Positions 11,340 to 21,540 of a stretch of 64,000 nt of DNA are shown here, in pieces. The stretch is from Larix kaempferi. Its lineage: Eukaryota; Streptophyta; Pinopsida; Pinales; Pinaceae. The translations under genes were made by a program, and so were the position numbers. Where the stretch lies: the NCBI GenBank assembly GCA_027924585.1, contig BSBM01000307.1, positions 16,911,501-16,975,500 on the forward strand. Reading direction: 5' to 3'. The notes under the pieces were generated by a model. That model did not search any database. It was not told the DNA's origin and saw only the letters and a list, made by a program, of their open reading frames with translations. The stretch's first letter is position 1. Each line of letters starts with the position of its first letter.

Positions 11340-12332
11340 TTGAGGAAGGCAATCCAGCGATACTACTATTTGGATGACCTGTTTGTATCAGGTGAGGATA
11401 GATTGATTGCCGACACGCAACGGAAGCTTGCTGCTGAGTTCAAGTTGAGGAACTTGGGGATGATGCACTATTTGTTTTTTGGCATGGAGGTGTGGCAGAG
11501 TGCAGATGGAATCTTCCTTGGACAAGGGAAGTATGCAGTAGAGATCCTGAAGAGGTTCGGGATGATGGATTGCAAGGCCATGGCCACACCTATGGCATTG
11601 AATCTGAAGCTTCTATGTGATGCTTCATCTGATATGGTTGATGTCTCTATTTATCGTCAGATGATTGGGTCATTGATGTACCTGACGAACACGAGACCAT
11701 ACATTTCCTTTGCTGTGAACACATTGAGCCAGTTCCTGACGGATCCGAGGAGTGTTCACCTGGTTGCTGTAAAGCATGTTCTGAGGTACCTGAAGGGTAC
11801 AGTGGATTATGGGCTCAAGTATGAGGTGAATCAAAAGTTTAACCTGCAGGGTTATGTTGATTTAGATTGGGTTGGCAGTGCTGTAGAAAGGAAGAGCACA
11901 TCTGGGTGTTGCTTCAGTATGGGATCAGGTGTGATCTCATGGTTTAGCAGGAAGCAGTCCTGCATAGCACTGAGTACAGCTGAGGCTGAGTATGTTGTAG
12001 CCTGTTCAGCTAGTTGTGAGGCAGTATGGCTACAGAAGCTATTGTCTGAGTTATTTGATCTCCCGTTGGATGCTACTGGTATCTTCTGTGATAACCAGAG
12101 TTGTGTGAAGCTGTCCGAGAACCCAATGTTTCATGACAGGTCGAAATACATAGAGATCAAATATCACTATATCAGGGATATGGTGCAGAGAGGAGCTGTG
12201 AAGCTCCTATATGTTGCGATGGACGAGCAGATTGCAGATGTGCTGACGAAGCCACTAGCTAGGGTGAAGTTCGAGTACTTCAGAGAGAGGCTTGGCATGC
12301 TTCAGATGGAGGACACTTCGAGGAAGAAGTGA
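11340..12332 (+). CDS. Copia 1 RT C-terminal half plus RNase H (partial polyprotein)
   Basis: An open frame of 330 codons starts in the middle of the reverse transcriptase. Residues 8-13 are YYLDDL, the polymerase active-site box (YVDD in most copia; here YLDD). Then come the FLG-like box (here FFGMEVWQ, about residue 47), KAMATPM, IGSLMYLTNTRP and VNTLSQF. The RNase H part has STSGCCFSMGS, CIALSTAEAEY, EAVWLQKL, FCDNQSC and IADVLTKPLA near the end, which is the normal copia C-terminus. The end at 12332 is likely the authentic stop. There is no true start codon context, because upstream RT is deleted. The open frame with conserved boxes fits the young LTR age. Confidence 0.88.
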   Translation: MRKAIQRYYYLDDLFVSGEDRLIADTQRKLAAEFKLRNLGMMHYLFFGMEVWQSADGIFLGQGKYAVEILKRFGMMDCKAMATPMALNLKLLCDASSDMVDVSIYRQMIGSLMYLTNTRPYISFAVNTLSQFLTDPRSVHLVAVKHVLRYLKGTVDYGLKYEVNQKFNLQGYVDLDWVGSAVERKSTSGCCFSMGSGVISWFSRKQSCIALSTAEAEYVVACSASCEAVWLQKLLSELFDLPLDATGIFCDNQSCVKLSENPMFHDRSKYIEIKYHYIRDMVQRGAVKLLYVAMDEQIADVLTKPLARVKFEYFRERLGMLQMEDTSRKK

Positions 12333-12449
12333 TGGACACATTTGCTGAATCCATTCCAAGCATGTTGGAAGGGGGACCCTTCACATGGCTGTGGATGTAA
12401 GCGCTGGATGATGAGCATCAGGATGATGTTCTGGTTTCTGCTTGAATAT

Positions 12450-12860
12450 GATCAGTTGGATCATTTTTATGTATGTATGAACGCATCATGTTGGATGCTG
12501 GATATGATCAGTTGGATCATTATATGTATGTATGTATGCATCATGTTGGATGCTGGATATGATCAGTTGGATCATGTGTATGTATACGCATCATGTTGGA
12601 TGCTGGATATGATCGGTTGGATCATGTGTATGTATTTTGTATGTACGCATCATGTTGGATGCTGATGGATACATTGTGTGGATCTTGTATCTTTGTATGA
12701 TCAGGCAGATCATGTATGTTGATGGATACATTGTGTGGATCATGTATCTTTGTATGATCAGGTAGATCATGTATGCTAATGGATACATTGTGTGGATCAT
12801 GTATCTATGTATGTATCAGGTGGATACTTGGTGTGCATCAGATGGATGCATTGTATGATC
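12450..12860 (+). repeat. Tandem array, 50-58 bp unit, in copia 1 3' UTR
   Basis: GATCAGTTGGATCAT and close variants recur at 12450, 12506, 12561 and 12611, linked by GCATCATGTTGGATGCTGGATAT. The array then turns into a related set with GATGGATACATTGTGTGGATC, spaced by about 58 bases, to about 12860. GATC-rich palindromic words run throughout. Confidence 0.88.
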
Positions 12861-13008
12861 AGGATGATCGTGGATGACGAGCTTCTCCAGATGACATGCA
12901 GCAGGATGTTGCAGTGATGATGATCAGGATGATCATGTGTACATCAGGATGATGTTTGATGAGTATCAGATGATACTTTGTGGCCGTGGATAAGGTTGTG
13001 CAGGTAAG

Positions 13009-13570
13009 CATGTAATTTGTGCCCTGGGAGATTTGCAGATGGTCTTTCGAGGTTTTTCCTATGGCATGTAATTCGGTGCCCTGGGACATCTGGAAAATGC
13101 TCTTGCGAGGTTTTGCTTGGGAGGACATGTAATTTGTGCCCTGGGAGATCTGCAGATAGTCTTTCGAGGTTTTTCCTATGGCATGTAATTCGGTGCCCTG
13201 GGATATCTGGCAGATGCTCTTGCGAGGTTTTGTCCTATGGCATGTAATTTGCTCCTGGGAGATCTGGACAGGATGAAAAAGGCCTCAGATGCTTCAGCCA
13301 GGTTTTGCCATGACCACATGTAATTTGCTCTTGGGAGATCTGGATAGGATGAAAAAGGCCTCAGATGCTTCAGCCAGGTTTTGTGGTGAGATCACATGTA
13401 ATGTGCTCCTGGGAGATCCGACAGGTAGAGCCGCGTGCTCGTAACAGCCTGGGATGCTTTAGCCAGGTTTTGTGATGGGTCACATGTAATGTGCTCCTGG
13501 GAGATCCTACAGGTAGAGCTGTGTGCTCGTAATAGCCTGGGATGCTGCAGCCAGGTTTTGTGACGCACGT
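13009..13570 (+). repeat. Tandem array, 56-88 bp unit, in copia 1 3' UTR
   Basis: CATGTAAT begins units at 13009, 13065, 13126, 13182, 13241, 13317, 13395 and 13483. Each unit carries CCTGGGAGATC and a CGAGGTTTT or CCAGGTTTT word. Early units alternate in pairs of about 117 bases; later ones grow by an inserted GATGAAAAAGGCCTCAGATGC segment. This shows stepwise expansion and higher-order structure. Confidence 0.88.
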
Positions 13571-13810
13571 AATAAGTCCTGAGGATTCCACAGTATGGCC
13601 AGTGATGATGAAGACCTGCAGGTTGTCGGGCTACATCCAGTATGAAAAAGGACTGGCTCTGTAGAAATTCCTATGACGAGTAGATTCAGAGATTGATTGA
13701 GATAGCAGCAGCAGTGACGATGATGATGACTCGATGACGATTATCCAGTGACGATGATCCAGAGAGGATGACTTGTGCTAGAATAACTGTGCTGAGAAAT
13801 ACCTTCCTAG

Positions 13811-13821
13811 TTAAGAGGGAG
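13811..13821 (+). other. Polypurine tract of copia 1
   Basis: TTAAGAGGGAG directly precedes the TG of the 3' LTR. The minus-strand copia has the same tract next to its 3' LTR (44640-44650). Confidence 0.9.
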
Positions 13822-14471
13822 TGTTGATGTATATGTAACTTCGGAATGTATTTCACATATATGTATATTGTATTCCTATAGAGATGTTATTATTCCTCTA
13901 TACGGAAGTGTCGTCATTTATATTGTAAGTGTCGTAACTTATACTTGATGGGTTATTAGACCACCTTGTTTGGGGTCGGTCCTGTATAAGTCATGTGGGT
14001 CAAAGGGTTATGAGACCACCCTATTGGGGGTCGGCCATGTGGGTCAAAGGGTTATTAGACAACCCTATTGGGGGTCGGCCCAGTCAGCATTATGTTATGT
14101 GGTTAAGTTCGAGCCTACATGAGTTAGGTAAAAAGGAAAGTCAAGTCAAGTATAAATAGAGTGCGGGAGGCACTCTATTTGCTCACTCACTTCTCACTCA
14201 TGCACTCAAAAAGGAGTGGCGCACTTATGGAGGAGGAGGATCTGCTGCTAGGTTATGTCTATCTCTCATGGTTGGTTGTATCATTGCTCTATCTATCTCT
14301 GAGGAAGTTATTGGGGTTTTTCACCTTTATGGTTTTCCCCAAGTAAATCTTTGTGTCTCTTGTGTGCTTGCATTATTGTCTCCATGATTGATATGCTGTA
14401 GATATGTTGTACATGTTGTTCTCTCAGTTAAGATCCTAGATCAGATTGAAGTAAATTCTGAAAATTTAACA
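13822..14471 (+). repeat. Copia 1, 3' LTR (650 bp)
   Basis: Same start and end as 7356-7994. By eye, differences include AAGGTTTATT versus AAGGGTTATG, CTACTAGG versus CTGCTAGG and an extra segment GCTGTAGATAT near 14394. It is followed by TTAGT at 14472-14476. Confidence 0.95.
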
Positions 14472-14476
14472 TTAGT
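14472..14476. repeat. Target site duplication TTAGT, right copy
   Basis: Same five bases as 7351-7355. Confidence 0.93.
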
Positions 14477-17353
14477 GTCATCATCCAAAATTTGCATGTG
14501 TTCTTGAAGTGCTGGTAATTGCGGACATTGATGGGTAGCATGGCCTATATCGTCACACAAGGAGCACTTAGGGAGTAAACGGGTTGTTGGGGGATTCTTT
14601 GCTAATTTGGGGGTCACTGGGGGGGTGCGAGCTGTGGGTCCAGTGGTGTAGGTTTGTGGACCTCTGCCTCCATTGTTGTGGAGTGGTGGAGGAGTATAAT
14701 TGGATGTTGATGCGGTGGCCACTGTTGGAGGTGGTCGATTATGGATCTTTGCTACACCAGGGGGTGGACAATTAGAAGTATTGATGGGTTGCACCGGTTG
14801 TAAAATGACATTCAGTGTCGGGGGAGGGGTTGGGGAAGGTAGGTACCATACAGGTAGTCCTAATGTCAATCCTGGGAGATTAAGTGTAGCCATGACTGGT
14901 GTGCTGATGGCACCTAAAGGGGGAAATAAAAATGGGCTAGTATGAATTGGTGTGGCTCCTAAGTGAGTTGGCATTGAGGGTGGTTGCAGGAGTAAAGGGG
15001 GTTGCTGGTTTGGTACCTACGTGTTCTGCGAGAGGGTGCACAAATTAGATATCTTGGTTATCTTAAAAGGGGGTGGGATGGATTGGAATGTGGAAGTCAT
15101 AGGTGATTCCAAGTATAATCCGGGTCTGACTGTGGAGATGAATGATGTAGGTGCGTTCTGAACTGGTTGTACACTCATAGGGAGAACATTTTTAGGTGCA
15201 GTGGGGGCGTATTGGTTTCGACGCATTTGGGGATTCATGTCAGACGATGAAATCATAAGGAGATGATGAGTACTTGAATCCATCGGTTGGTTTGCTTGTG
15301 CAACGTATGTGATTTGCTGTTGTGGTGCTATGGTTCCTTGAAGAGGATCCAATGGACGAGTGTTCTCCACTCCTTGTGTGGGAAAAGGATTCTGCAGCAC
15401 CATGGGTTGTGGTTGAGGAGGTGGCGCTGGTTGTGCCACGTGCCCTTGGCATTGGGCGTCATTAGACCACAGTTGGCGCGCTCGCTCCAAATGGGGGCAA
15501 GTGTGTGTGTAATGTCCGTATACCTCGCATATGGAACATGGGTGGTTTGTTCATAAATTGGGGTTCTTACCCTGTTTCGGTGGTCGATCAGGGTTTTGGT
15601 TGGCAGGGATAGTGTTGTTGTTGTTTGGAGGATAAGTCTGAGCGACTGGAGGTTGTGGTGTAGCAAGCACTGCCTGTGGTGGGTAATAAGCAGGAGGGTT
15701 ATGAGGTGGACCTGTTGCTTGTTGTGGTTGTGGGTAATCTTGAGCTACTGGAAGTGTTGGAGCAAGAGGTGCTGCCTGTTGAGGATAATAAGCCACTTGG
15801 GCTTGTGGCTAAACTGGAGTCTGGTGGGCCTGCTGGTTATAGTATGAAGGTGGTGCATAAGCTGATGGTGCTTGACCATAACAATGTGGTGGACATGAGG
15901 GTCCATGAGTGTGGTGGGTGTGCATTACTGGAGCATACGAAGTTGTAGTTCCAGAATGAGATGAATCCCTAGAAAGGTCTGGGGCGTTGTTTGTACTCAT
16001 CATGGTAAAGGTTTGTTTTGCACCATAACTTGGCCGATAATACCGTCGACGGCATGGGATGCCCTCGACGCATCATGGCGGGATGGATCGTCGTGCGGGG
16101 CATCCGGTAAAATGGTGTATAGATATCCAGACTAGGCATATATGAGGTCGAACTGCTGGGCTTTTAAGATGGCTTCTTCTTCTGACTGGGGTCGTTCAAA
16201 AGTTACATCTTTAGCTATGAGGGGGAGGAGTGATTTGAGGAACCAGTCCAAAAAGATACGATCGCCAAGCTTTATCTTGTAGAGGCTACGATGCTTACGC
16301 CACTCATGGATATGATCAGTGATGTGTGTAGTGGTGTTCTGTCTACAAGACAAAAGTATTTCCACTCCTGCATCATAGCGTACACGTAGTTGAAATAATT
16401 GAAGGAACATTGAGGCGAGGGATGTAAAAGTGGGGTGTGTCCCGTGTGGCTGCTCAATGTACCACTTAGCTGTAGAGCTAGTGAAATTTCTTTGTAAAAT
16501 TCTCAGTCGAATAGAATCATCTACTATGGAGTTCGAGGAACACCATAGGTGAAACGACATGATGTGGTTTTGGGGGTCTTCCCCAGCTTTTCCTTCAAAT
16601 TTTGGGATATCTGAGGGAAGCTTTGTGGGCATGGGTAGCCATGTAGGGTTGTGTATAATAGGTTCGTTGGTTAACCTTTCCAAGTCTGGTAAGTTTAGAC
16701 TAGCCATGTATGGTAGACTAGCAGATGGGTGTGGCATGGTCACTGGGGCATAACTGTTAATGGTAACATTATGAAGTGGTCCAGTGCCCGCTAAGGGTAT
16801 GATAGGTGTGAAAGGGATGTTTCCTCCAGCCGATGTGGTGTGGGAGGGGCCTGCGCTCCCAAGTGCAACATGGGTTGCAGATGGGTTAGGAATGGTTCCA
16901 GTAATCCCTGGGATCTGGGTAGTGGTAATGAGAGGGGGGGTGACCCCCATGTTGGGCATACCTAATATAGATGGTGGTCCTGTGTTGGGCATTCCTAAAG
17001 GGGGGGTGGGCCCCATATTAGGCATGCCTAAGGGGGGTATGGATACTGTGGTTGTCACGGTAGTAGCGGGGTTTGTTGATGTAGCTCCAATAGAGTTGGT
17101 GAAAAGAGGGTCAAATTGTGATCCATCCATGGGGTTGGTTTGTGATGTCTCGGTAGGGTGTTCGGATTTAGCCTCAGAATCGGATGTAAAATGAGGTGCG
17201 TCAGAATCGGATGACTGGGTTCTATTCCGATGACATGTGGAGTCAAGGGATAACACTCTACATCTACGACGTGTAGAATCAAGTGTACCAAACTGAGGGG
17301 GTTCACCCTGAAAACGATGGGATCGTCTTAGGTTCTCAATGGTGAGACATGTC
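14477..17353 (-). pseudogene. Gag-only polyprotein, main part: capsid-like domain and two CCHC knuckles
   Basis: The frame is open from about 17353 to 16135 (no ATG is visible; 17256 is a GTG). A Pro/Thr-rich N-terminus is followed by a retrotransposon gag domain at about 16135-16610 with LPSDIPKFEGKAGEDP, FHLWCSSNS, DDSIRLR and TAKWYIEQ. These match the enclosing Tat Gag at 20100-20320 closely. A TAG at 16132-16134 sits where the Tat copy has Gln. Downstream come a Gln/Pro/Tyr-rich part (15551-16003), a CX2CX4HX4C knuckle at about 15500-15540 preceded by TNHP, another Pro-rich linker, and a second knuckle (CSLCDDIGHATHQC) at about 14530-14570. The knuckle at 6625-7350 makes three. No enzyme follows. 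Total length would be near 1170 codons, much longer than a normal Gag. Confidence 0.8.
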
Positions 17354-19060
17354 TAGAAATGCCAATGGATGGTGGTGAGATAAAAAACTCAAGACCCTAA
17401 TGCCACGATGTGTGCAGAAGGGGAGTGTGAAAAAATAATGGCTCTCAGGCCAACAACCAACCTCAAAAGCGCTTATTATAACAACTGTGCTATAATAAGT
17501 GGAGGAATCAAGAAAAGTGGTCAGAATACCAAAAATCAAATGGCTTGTAGAAAAAAGTGGTGCTCACTAGACCAAGGGGGGTAGCAGAGCATGAAAATGC
17601 CTAACTAAAAGTGGTATTATGATTCAACGAAACATATCCTCTGCAAGGTGATGAAATCCAAGTCAGACAATATGAGTAGTGGAATCAAAGGCTAGATATC
17701 CCCCTACCGGGAGGGACACCGGGTAGACAATCCTAAAAATTGGCCACTAAGATACCCCGTTCATGACACATTCGATTGGGTGAATCTACAATTTGGTTCT
17801 ATCGCCGCTGTACTCCCATACAGGTGGTACACTGAGAACTACGAAAGGTATCCTTTGGTTATTGAATGGATAGCGGTATTCCACTCAGGCTTCCAGAACC
17901 AGTATGGGTACTTCAACCCTCCTAAGGGAGAGACCTTCCCGATAAATTGGTGTATAACCGTGTCAACAAATAATAAGGGATTTTTGGGACCCTAAAAGTC
18001 AAAACATTATGTCTCAGATGTAAATAATTGAGGGGTGTTATTGGAACACCTATCCCCCCAATCCTACCTAGCTACAAGATTCTTTAAGTGTTCCCCAAGT
18101 GGGGTTAAAGTGTTTGTTGAGTTTAGGTAGATTTTAAGGCTCAGTTAATTAAAAATGTGGCAGATTGGGTGCAAGTGTGATTATTTAACTGAAAATGAAT
18201 TTGCCTCGCTTGGGCGATTGATTACAAATTAAAAACAAGACGATTTCAATTTGCAAAAAATAAAAGGCTTTTATTTGAAATGTAAATGCTTTAACAAAAA
18301 TAATTCAGAAACTATGGAGTTTGTGAAATAATTTTTTAAAGGAAAGCAAATATCGGAAAAATTACAAGAAATAAATGGATTTCTAAGTGCTTGCTTGGGA
18401 AAAACTATTGATCAAATTGGAAATATGGTTCGAAATTTGCAAAGAAATGAGATCTATGATCTAAAAAAAGTGCTAAAAACCTTTCTTTCACTTGTTGAAA
18501 ATTTTTAAAAAGATTTTAATTGAGCATATGTGATAGAAAAAAGATTCACTATTGCTGCAATAATTAAAACAGAATGCTGGAAAAAATTGCAGAAAAAATG
18601 ATGCTGGACGAAATAGGCTAAATGGGCAAAAATGGAGCAGAAATTTTCTAAAAATTGGTTCGAGCGAAAAACAGCAGCATCGCGGGTTTTAGGGCAAAAG
18701 CCGCGATGTGCATTGCGGGTTTTAAGCGCACAGTCGCGATGTGTAGCGCGGAAAAAGGCCACGAAGACGCAATGTGCAGTGCGGAAAAAGGCCTCCAAGC
18801 CGCGATGTGCAACACAGAAAAAGGCCGTGAGCTCGCGATGAACCGCGCGACTGTCGGGCGAAAAGTCACGATGCGAAGACCGAAAAATGGTCACCCGAAA
18901 CGAAACCGAAAAGTGAAATTTCGGTCTGTTAAAGGCTACAGAAAGGGCCAACATCTAGGGCGGCAACGAATATTCTATCTAGTATGGCAGATCTGCTAAT
19001 TGGAATGGTAAAAACAAGTAAAAAACAAAGATCTAAAGCAAAAAATTTAAAAGCTCGAAA
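17354..19060 (-). other. 5' leader of the gag-only element
   Basis: About 1.7 kb lie between PBS and gag. Most of it is AT-rich and non-coding. The part next to gag resembles the Tat leader (see 1700-1770). A GC-rich 33-bp array at 18670-18900 keeps frames open on both strands, including 149 codons on the minus strand (18505-18954). Some Tat-lineage elements carry an extra ORF before gag, but here I see only repeat-derived sequence. Confidence 0.6.
18670..18900 (-). repeat. Tandem array, exact 33-bp period, 7 units, CpG-rich
   Basis: The word GCGATG or its variants starts units at 18703, 18736, 18769, 18802, 18835 and 18868, with a less clear unit at 18670; every spacing is 33. Because 33 is a multiple of three, the minus strand encodes an 11-residue repeat starting HR or HC with an AFF core. 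CpG is dense here while most of the window is CpG-poor. Confidence 0.9.
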
Positions 19061-19081
19061 CCCAGCGTAGTCGCCAAAAAC
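19061..19081 (-). other. PBS region of the gag-only element (probable tRNA-Arg type)
   Basis: On the minus strand, directly after the LTR end, the sequence reads GTTTTTGGCGACTACGCTGGG. TGGCGACT followed by GCTGGG resembles the PBS I know from Ogre/Tat elements, assigned to arginine tRNA. The tRNA match itself was not checked. Confidence 0.6.
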
Positions 19082-19767
19082 TGTTGCTTGGTTTTTCAAC
19101 CAAGCATGTGTAAGGATGCACCTATTAACTTGTAATAGCAGTTTCGAATAAAAAGCAAATAACAATAAACTGAATCTAATCTAACATTAACATGTGTGAG
19201 AAACAATAAGCAAATAAGACAAGAAATTTAGAAGAATTTGTTTTTGTATTACCTCAAATGGTGAGGATGATGATTGTTGAGTAGCTCCAAGGTTGAGAAG
19301 CTTCAGGTCCAATGGTATCTTCTTCTCTAATGCGTCAATGGGATTCTTCAAACTTGAAATGGGAGGCAATGGCTCTCAAAAGGAATTTGGCAGCATAAGG
19401 ATAGGATGAAATGTGGATGGAAAGTGAGGAGCCCCTATCACCTTTTTATAGTTTTTGGTGATGGGGAATACCATTATGGTTTTGAGGAAACCAATGGTAT
19501 TGACCAACATGGTTTAGGTATCTTTTTCCCTCTTTTTCCTTTGTTTGAATATTTTTATTCCCTTTTAATATTTTTTGGGAATTTTAGACCATTTTTTAGG
19601 GTTTTTTGTGTATTTTGAGGAAAAATATATATTTTGAGGGGAAAAAACGTGTATTGTGGTCTTTCTGGTGACCTTTTGATGGTTTTAGAGGCTCAAATGG
19701 TGCAAATGTGGACAAATGGGTCATGTGAATAAGGGAATGAGCTAGTGAGCACTTTTGGGTGTTAACA
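19082..19767 (-). repeat. Gag-only element, 5' LTR (686 bp)
   Basis: Homologous to 3407-4100. A minus-strand TATAAAAAGG lies at about 19442-19451 with the probable transcript start in the GGGGCTCCTCAC region just below. It is followed on the + strand by GTTAT (19768-19772). Confidence 0.92.
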
Positions 19768-19772
19768 GTTAT
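19768..19772. repeat. Target site duplication GTTAT, right copy
   Basis: Same five bases as 3402-3406; the Tat gag coding frame resumes here. Confidence 0.93.
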
Positions 19773-21060
19773 GGACCTCCACCTCCCCCCGGCGGTGGCG
19801 GTGGACCTCCACCTCCCCCCGGCGGGTGGCGGCAGAACTCCACCTCCTCCTGGTGGTGGAGGTGGAATCCCGCCTTATTGGAACGGACCACCTTATGGTG
19901 GCGGACCCCCTTATGGTCCGGGCGACACACCCCCTTACGGTCAGTTTACCCCATGGTCACCTTTTAATCAGTTGAGATGAGGTCCTACCGGTCCTTATAT
20001 GCCTTATCAGTACTTCCAGTACCCACAGCCTAATCAACAGCTGCCCTCTTTGGCTACTTTGGACCTACCCGATCCGTCTCGACTGATGAACGAACCTATC
20101 TACCATGGAACTAACTGGTCCCCAATTCCGGTGAAACTTCCATCGGATATCCCCAAGTTTGACGGCAAACCGGACGAGGATCCTAAACACCACATGATGA
20201 CATACCATTTATGGTGCTCATCCAACTCTCTGATGGATGACTCGATCCGTCTAAGGTTATTTCAACGGGCTCTCACGGGTTCGGCTACAAAGTGGTATAT
20301 TGAACTACCACCAAATTATTTTCATGATTTTGGGTCTCTTGCTATGAACTTTTTGACTCACTTCCAACTGCCTATATGGTACGTGACTGGTACAGACCTT
20401 CTCACCTCTCTCTGTTAGAATACCGCTACTCATATCTCTACTCATATACATGAGTGGCGAAGGAGAAGATGTTTGATTAAGGCTCCCATTCTAGACCAAC
20501 TCCTAGCATATTGGTTCACGAACTCCCTCATCCCTCACATAGCTCAAGATGTCGCCATGGGTGGCGCTGTCACTGAAGAGAAAGCTATCACTCGTGCCCA
20601 TTACCTAGACTTAGTCTATGCTCAATCGGGCACGTTGTTTGAGATTCTTCCTGATGTACCCCGCGACAATTATGACCCCACAAAACCTCCTAAGGGACCC
20701 CAAACTGATGGCATCATTGGATCTCTTACCACCCAGCCTGTTGGATCATCGAGCCTTCATGGTTCCTCCTCATTACCAGCTCAAGCTGGGCACAACACCA
20801 CCAAACCAACCACTCCTGTTGTGACTAAAGAGGTGAATTCTATCCAATCAACTTCATCTCAGAAGTCTTGCGGCAAGAAGAAGAACAAATGGAAACCTAA
20901 GAAGTCTTCCGCCCCACAAGAACAAAAGAGCACTCCTGATGACGCCAAATAGAAACGGAAACTAAAATTTCCTTGTTTACTATGTGGAGACGATCATTTT
21001 TCCAAAGAGTGTCCCCATAGAGACGAAGTTCAAAATTTTCTTAGGGGTAAACCGCCTCTC
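19773..21060 (+). pseudogene. Tat-like Gag, capsid and zinc knuckle part
   Basis: It resumes with PPPPPGGGGG repeats (to about 19970, with frameshifts), then a capsid-like domain from 19999. Visible motifs are LPSDIPKFDGKPDEDP, YHLWCSSNS, DDSIRLRLFQRAL and TKWYIELP. A TAG at 20416 stands opposite the Gln codon of the homologous gag-only Gag. The frame then continues 20473-20952 with DLVYAQSGTLFEILPD and a Lys-rich end, a TAG at 20950, and a knuckle CLLCGDDHFSKECP near 20975-21015. The knuckle spacing is CX2CX3HX4C, one residue shorter than usual. It would form virus-like particles and bind RNA if intact. Confidence 0.85.
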
Positions 21061-21540
21061 GCAGTCCTCAACGATCCGTTTCCCACTCAAAATCAGCAAA
21101 TGATTGCTCAACCCCCCCAGCCGAGGGGGAACCATCCAATACCGCACATGTTCTCATTGTGCGTAACGAAACAATCAGTTTGAACAATCGCTTGTGATCG
21201 TATGACTCGGTCCCTTCGAAAGAACTCGTTGGAAGCAATACTAAAAAAAATTCCAACTCTATACGTGATGTCACTGTACCGTCAACTTCTCTCACCATTG
21301 AGAAACCATCTTTAGATTCGATATTATGACTGTGCAAGAGCACGATTCGAAAAGAAGTTTTCAATCCTAATGCTCGGGAAACACAAAATTACAATATCAT
21401 AGAAGACTTGGCACAAGCTCCTTGCGCCATGTCTACACTGGAAGTTTTGTAGAATTGTCCCAATCAACGCAAAACTCTCCTCACAGCAATCGGTGTAGTT
21501 GACCCAGATTCTTCGAATACCATCATGTTTCAACTTGACT
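21061..21540 (+). other. Gag-protease junction, decayed
   Basis: Several stops and frame changes occur. I see no domain of its own; it probably encoded the linker between Gag and protease. Confidence 0.4.

Larger units (their letters stand above)
12333..13810 (+). other. Copia 1 3' UTR made mostly of tandem repeats
   Basis: Nearly 1.5 kb lie between the RNase H stop and the polypurine tract, far longer than the coding need. It contains two unrelated arrays (12450-12860 and 13009-13570) and simple GATGATGA-rich sequence at about 13690-13790. ORFs in it arise from the repeats. Confidence 0.8.
7356..14471 (+). mobile_element. Ty1/copia element, internally deleted, nested in the gag-only element
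   Basis: It is flanked by TTAGT duplications. The 5' LTR (7356-7994) is followed at once by an initiator-Met PBS, and a polypurine tract TTAAGAGGGAG lies directly before the 3' LTR (13822-14471). The LTRs are almost identical: I see only a handful of substitutions plus one small indel near 14393, so this is the youngest insertion visible here. The interior is badly reduced: a scrap of gag, no recognisable protease or integrase, and a deleted RT with a long RNase H end. It must therefore have been copied with proteins supplied by another copia, such as a relative of the one at 44136-50710, whose leader and RT it resembles. Confidence 0.92.
3407..19767 (-). mobile_element. Non-autonomous gag-only LTR retrotransposon (TR-GAG type), nested in Tat gag
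   Basis: Two LTRs (3407-4100 and 19082-19767) start TG and end CA and are flanked by GTTAT. On the minus strand the PBS-like site sits next to the right LTR and the polypurine tract next to the left LTR, so the element reads right to left. Between them I find only a Gag-like ORF: no protease, RT, RNase H or integrase motif, apart from the copia inserted at 7356-14471. Without that copia the element is about 9.2 kb. Elements with LTRs and only a gag domain are known in plants as TR-GAG. The two LTRs differ by roughly 5 percent by eye, so the insertion is not recent. Confidence 0.85.

Noticed and set aside
12450-13570. CRISPR-like array
   Set aside because: Units are adjacent tandem repeats without unique spacers, in a plant retrotransposon 3' UTR.
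12342-13591. ORFs with Met/Ile/Cys-rich repeats
   Set aside because: Translations of the 3' UTR minisatellites of the copia.
7695-14346. Identical 61-codon ORFs at 7695-7880 and 14161-14346
   Set aside because: They lie inside the two LTR copies of the copia (R/U5); duplicated by LTR structure, no domain.
16784-17194. Plus-strand 136-codon ORF rich in Gly, Val and Met
   Set aside because: Antisense shadow of the Pro/Thr-rich N-terminus of the gag-only Gag.
18632-18999. Plus-strand ORFs with Arg/Lys-rich repeats
   Set aside because: Produced by the 33-bp array on the non-sense strand of the element; no start context or domain.
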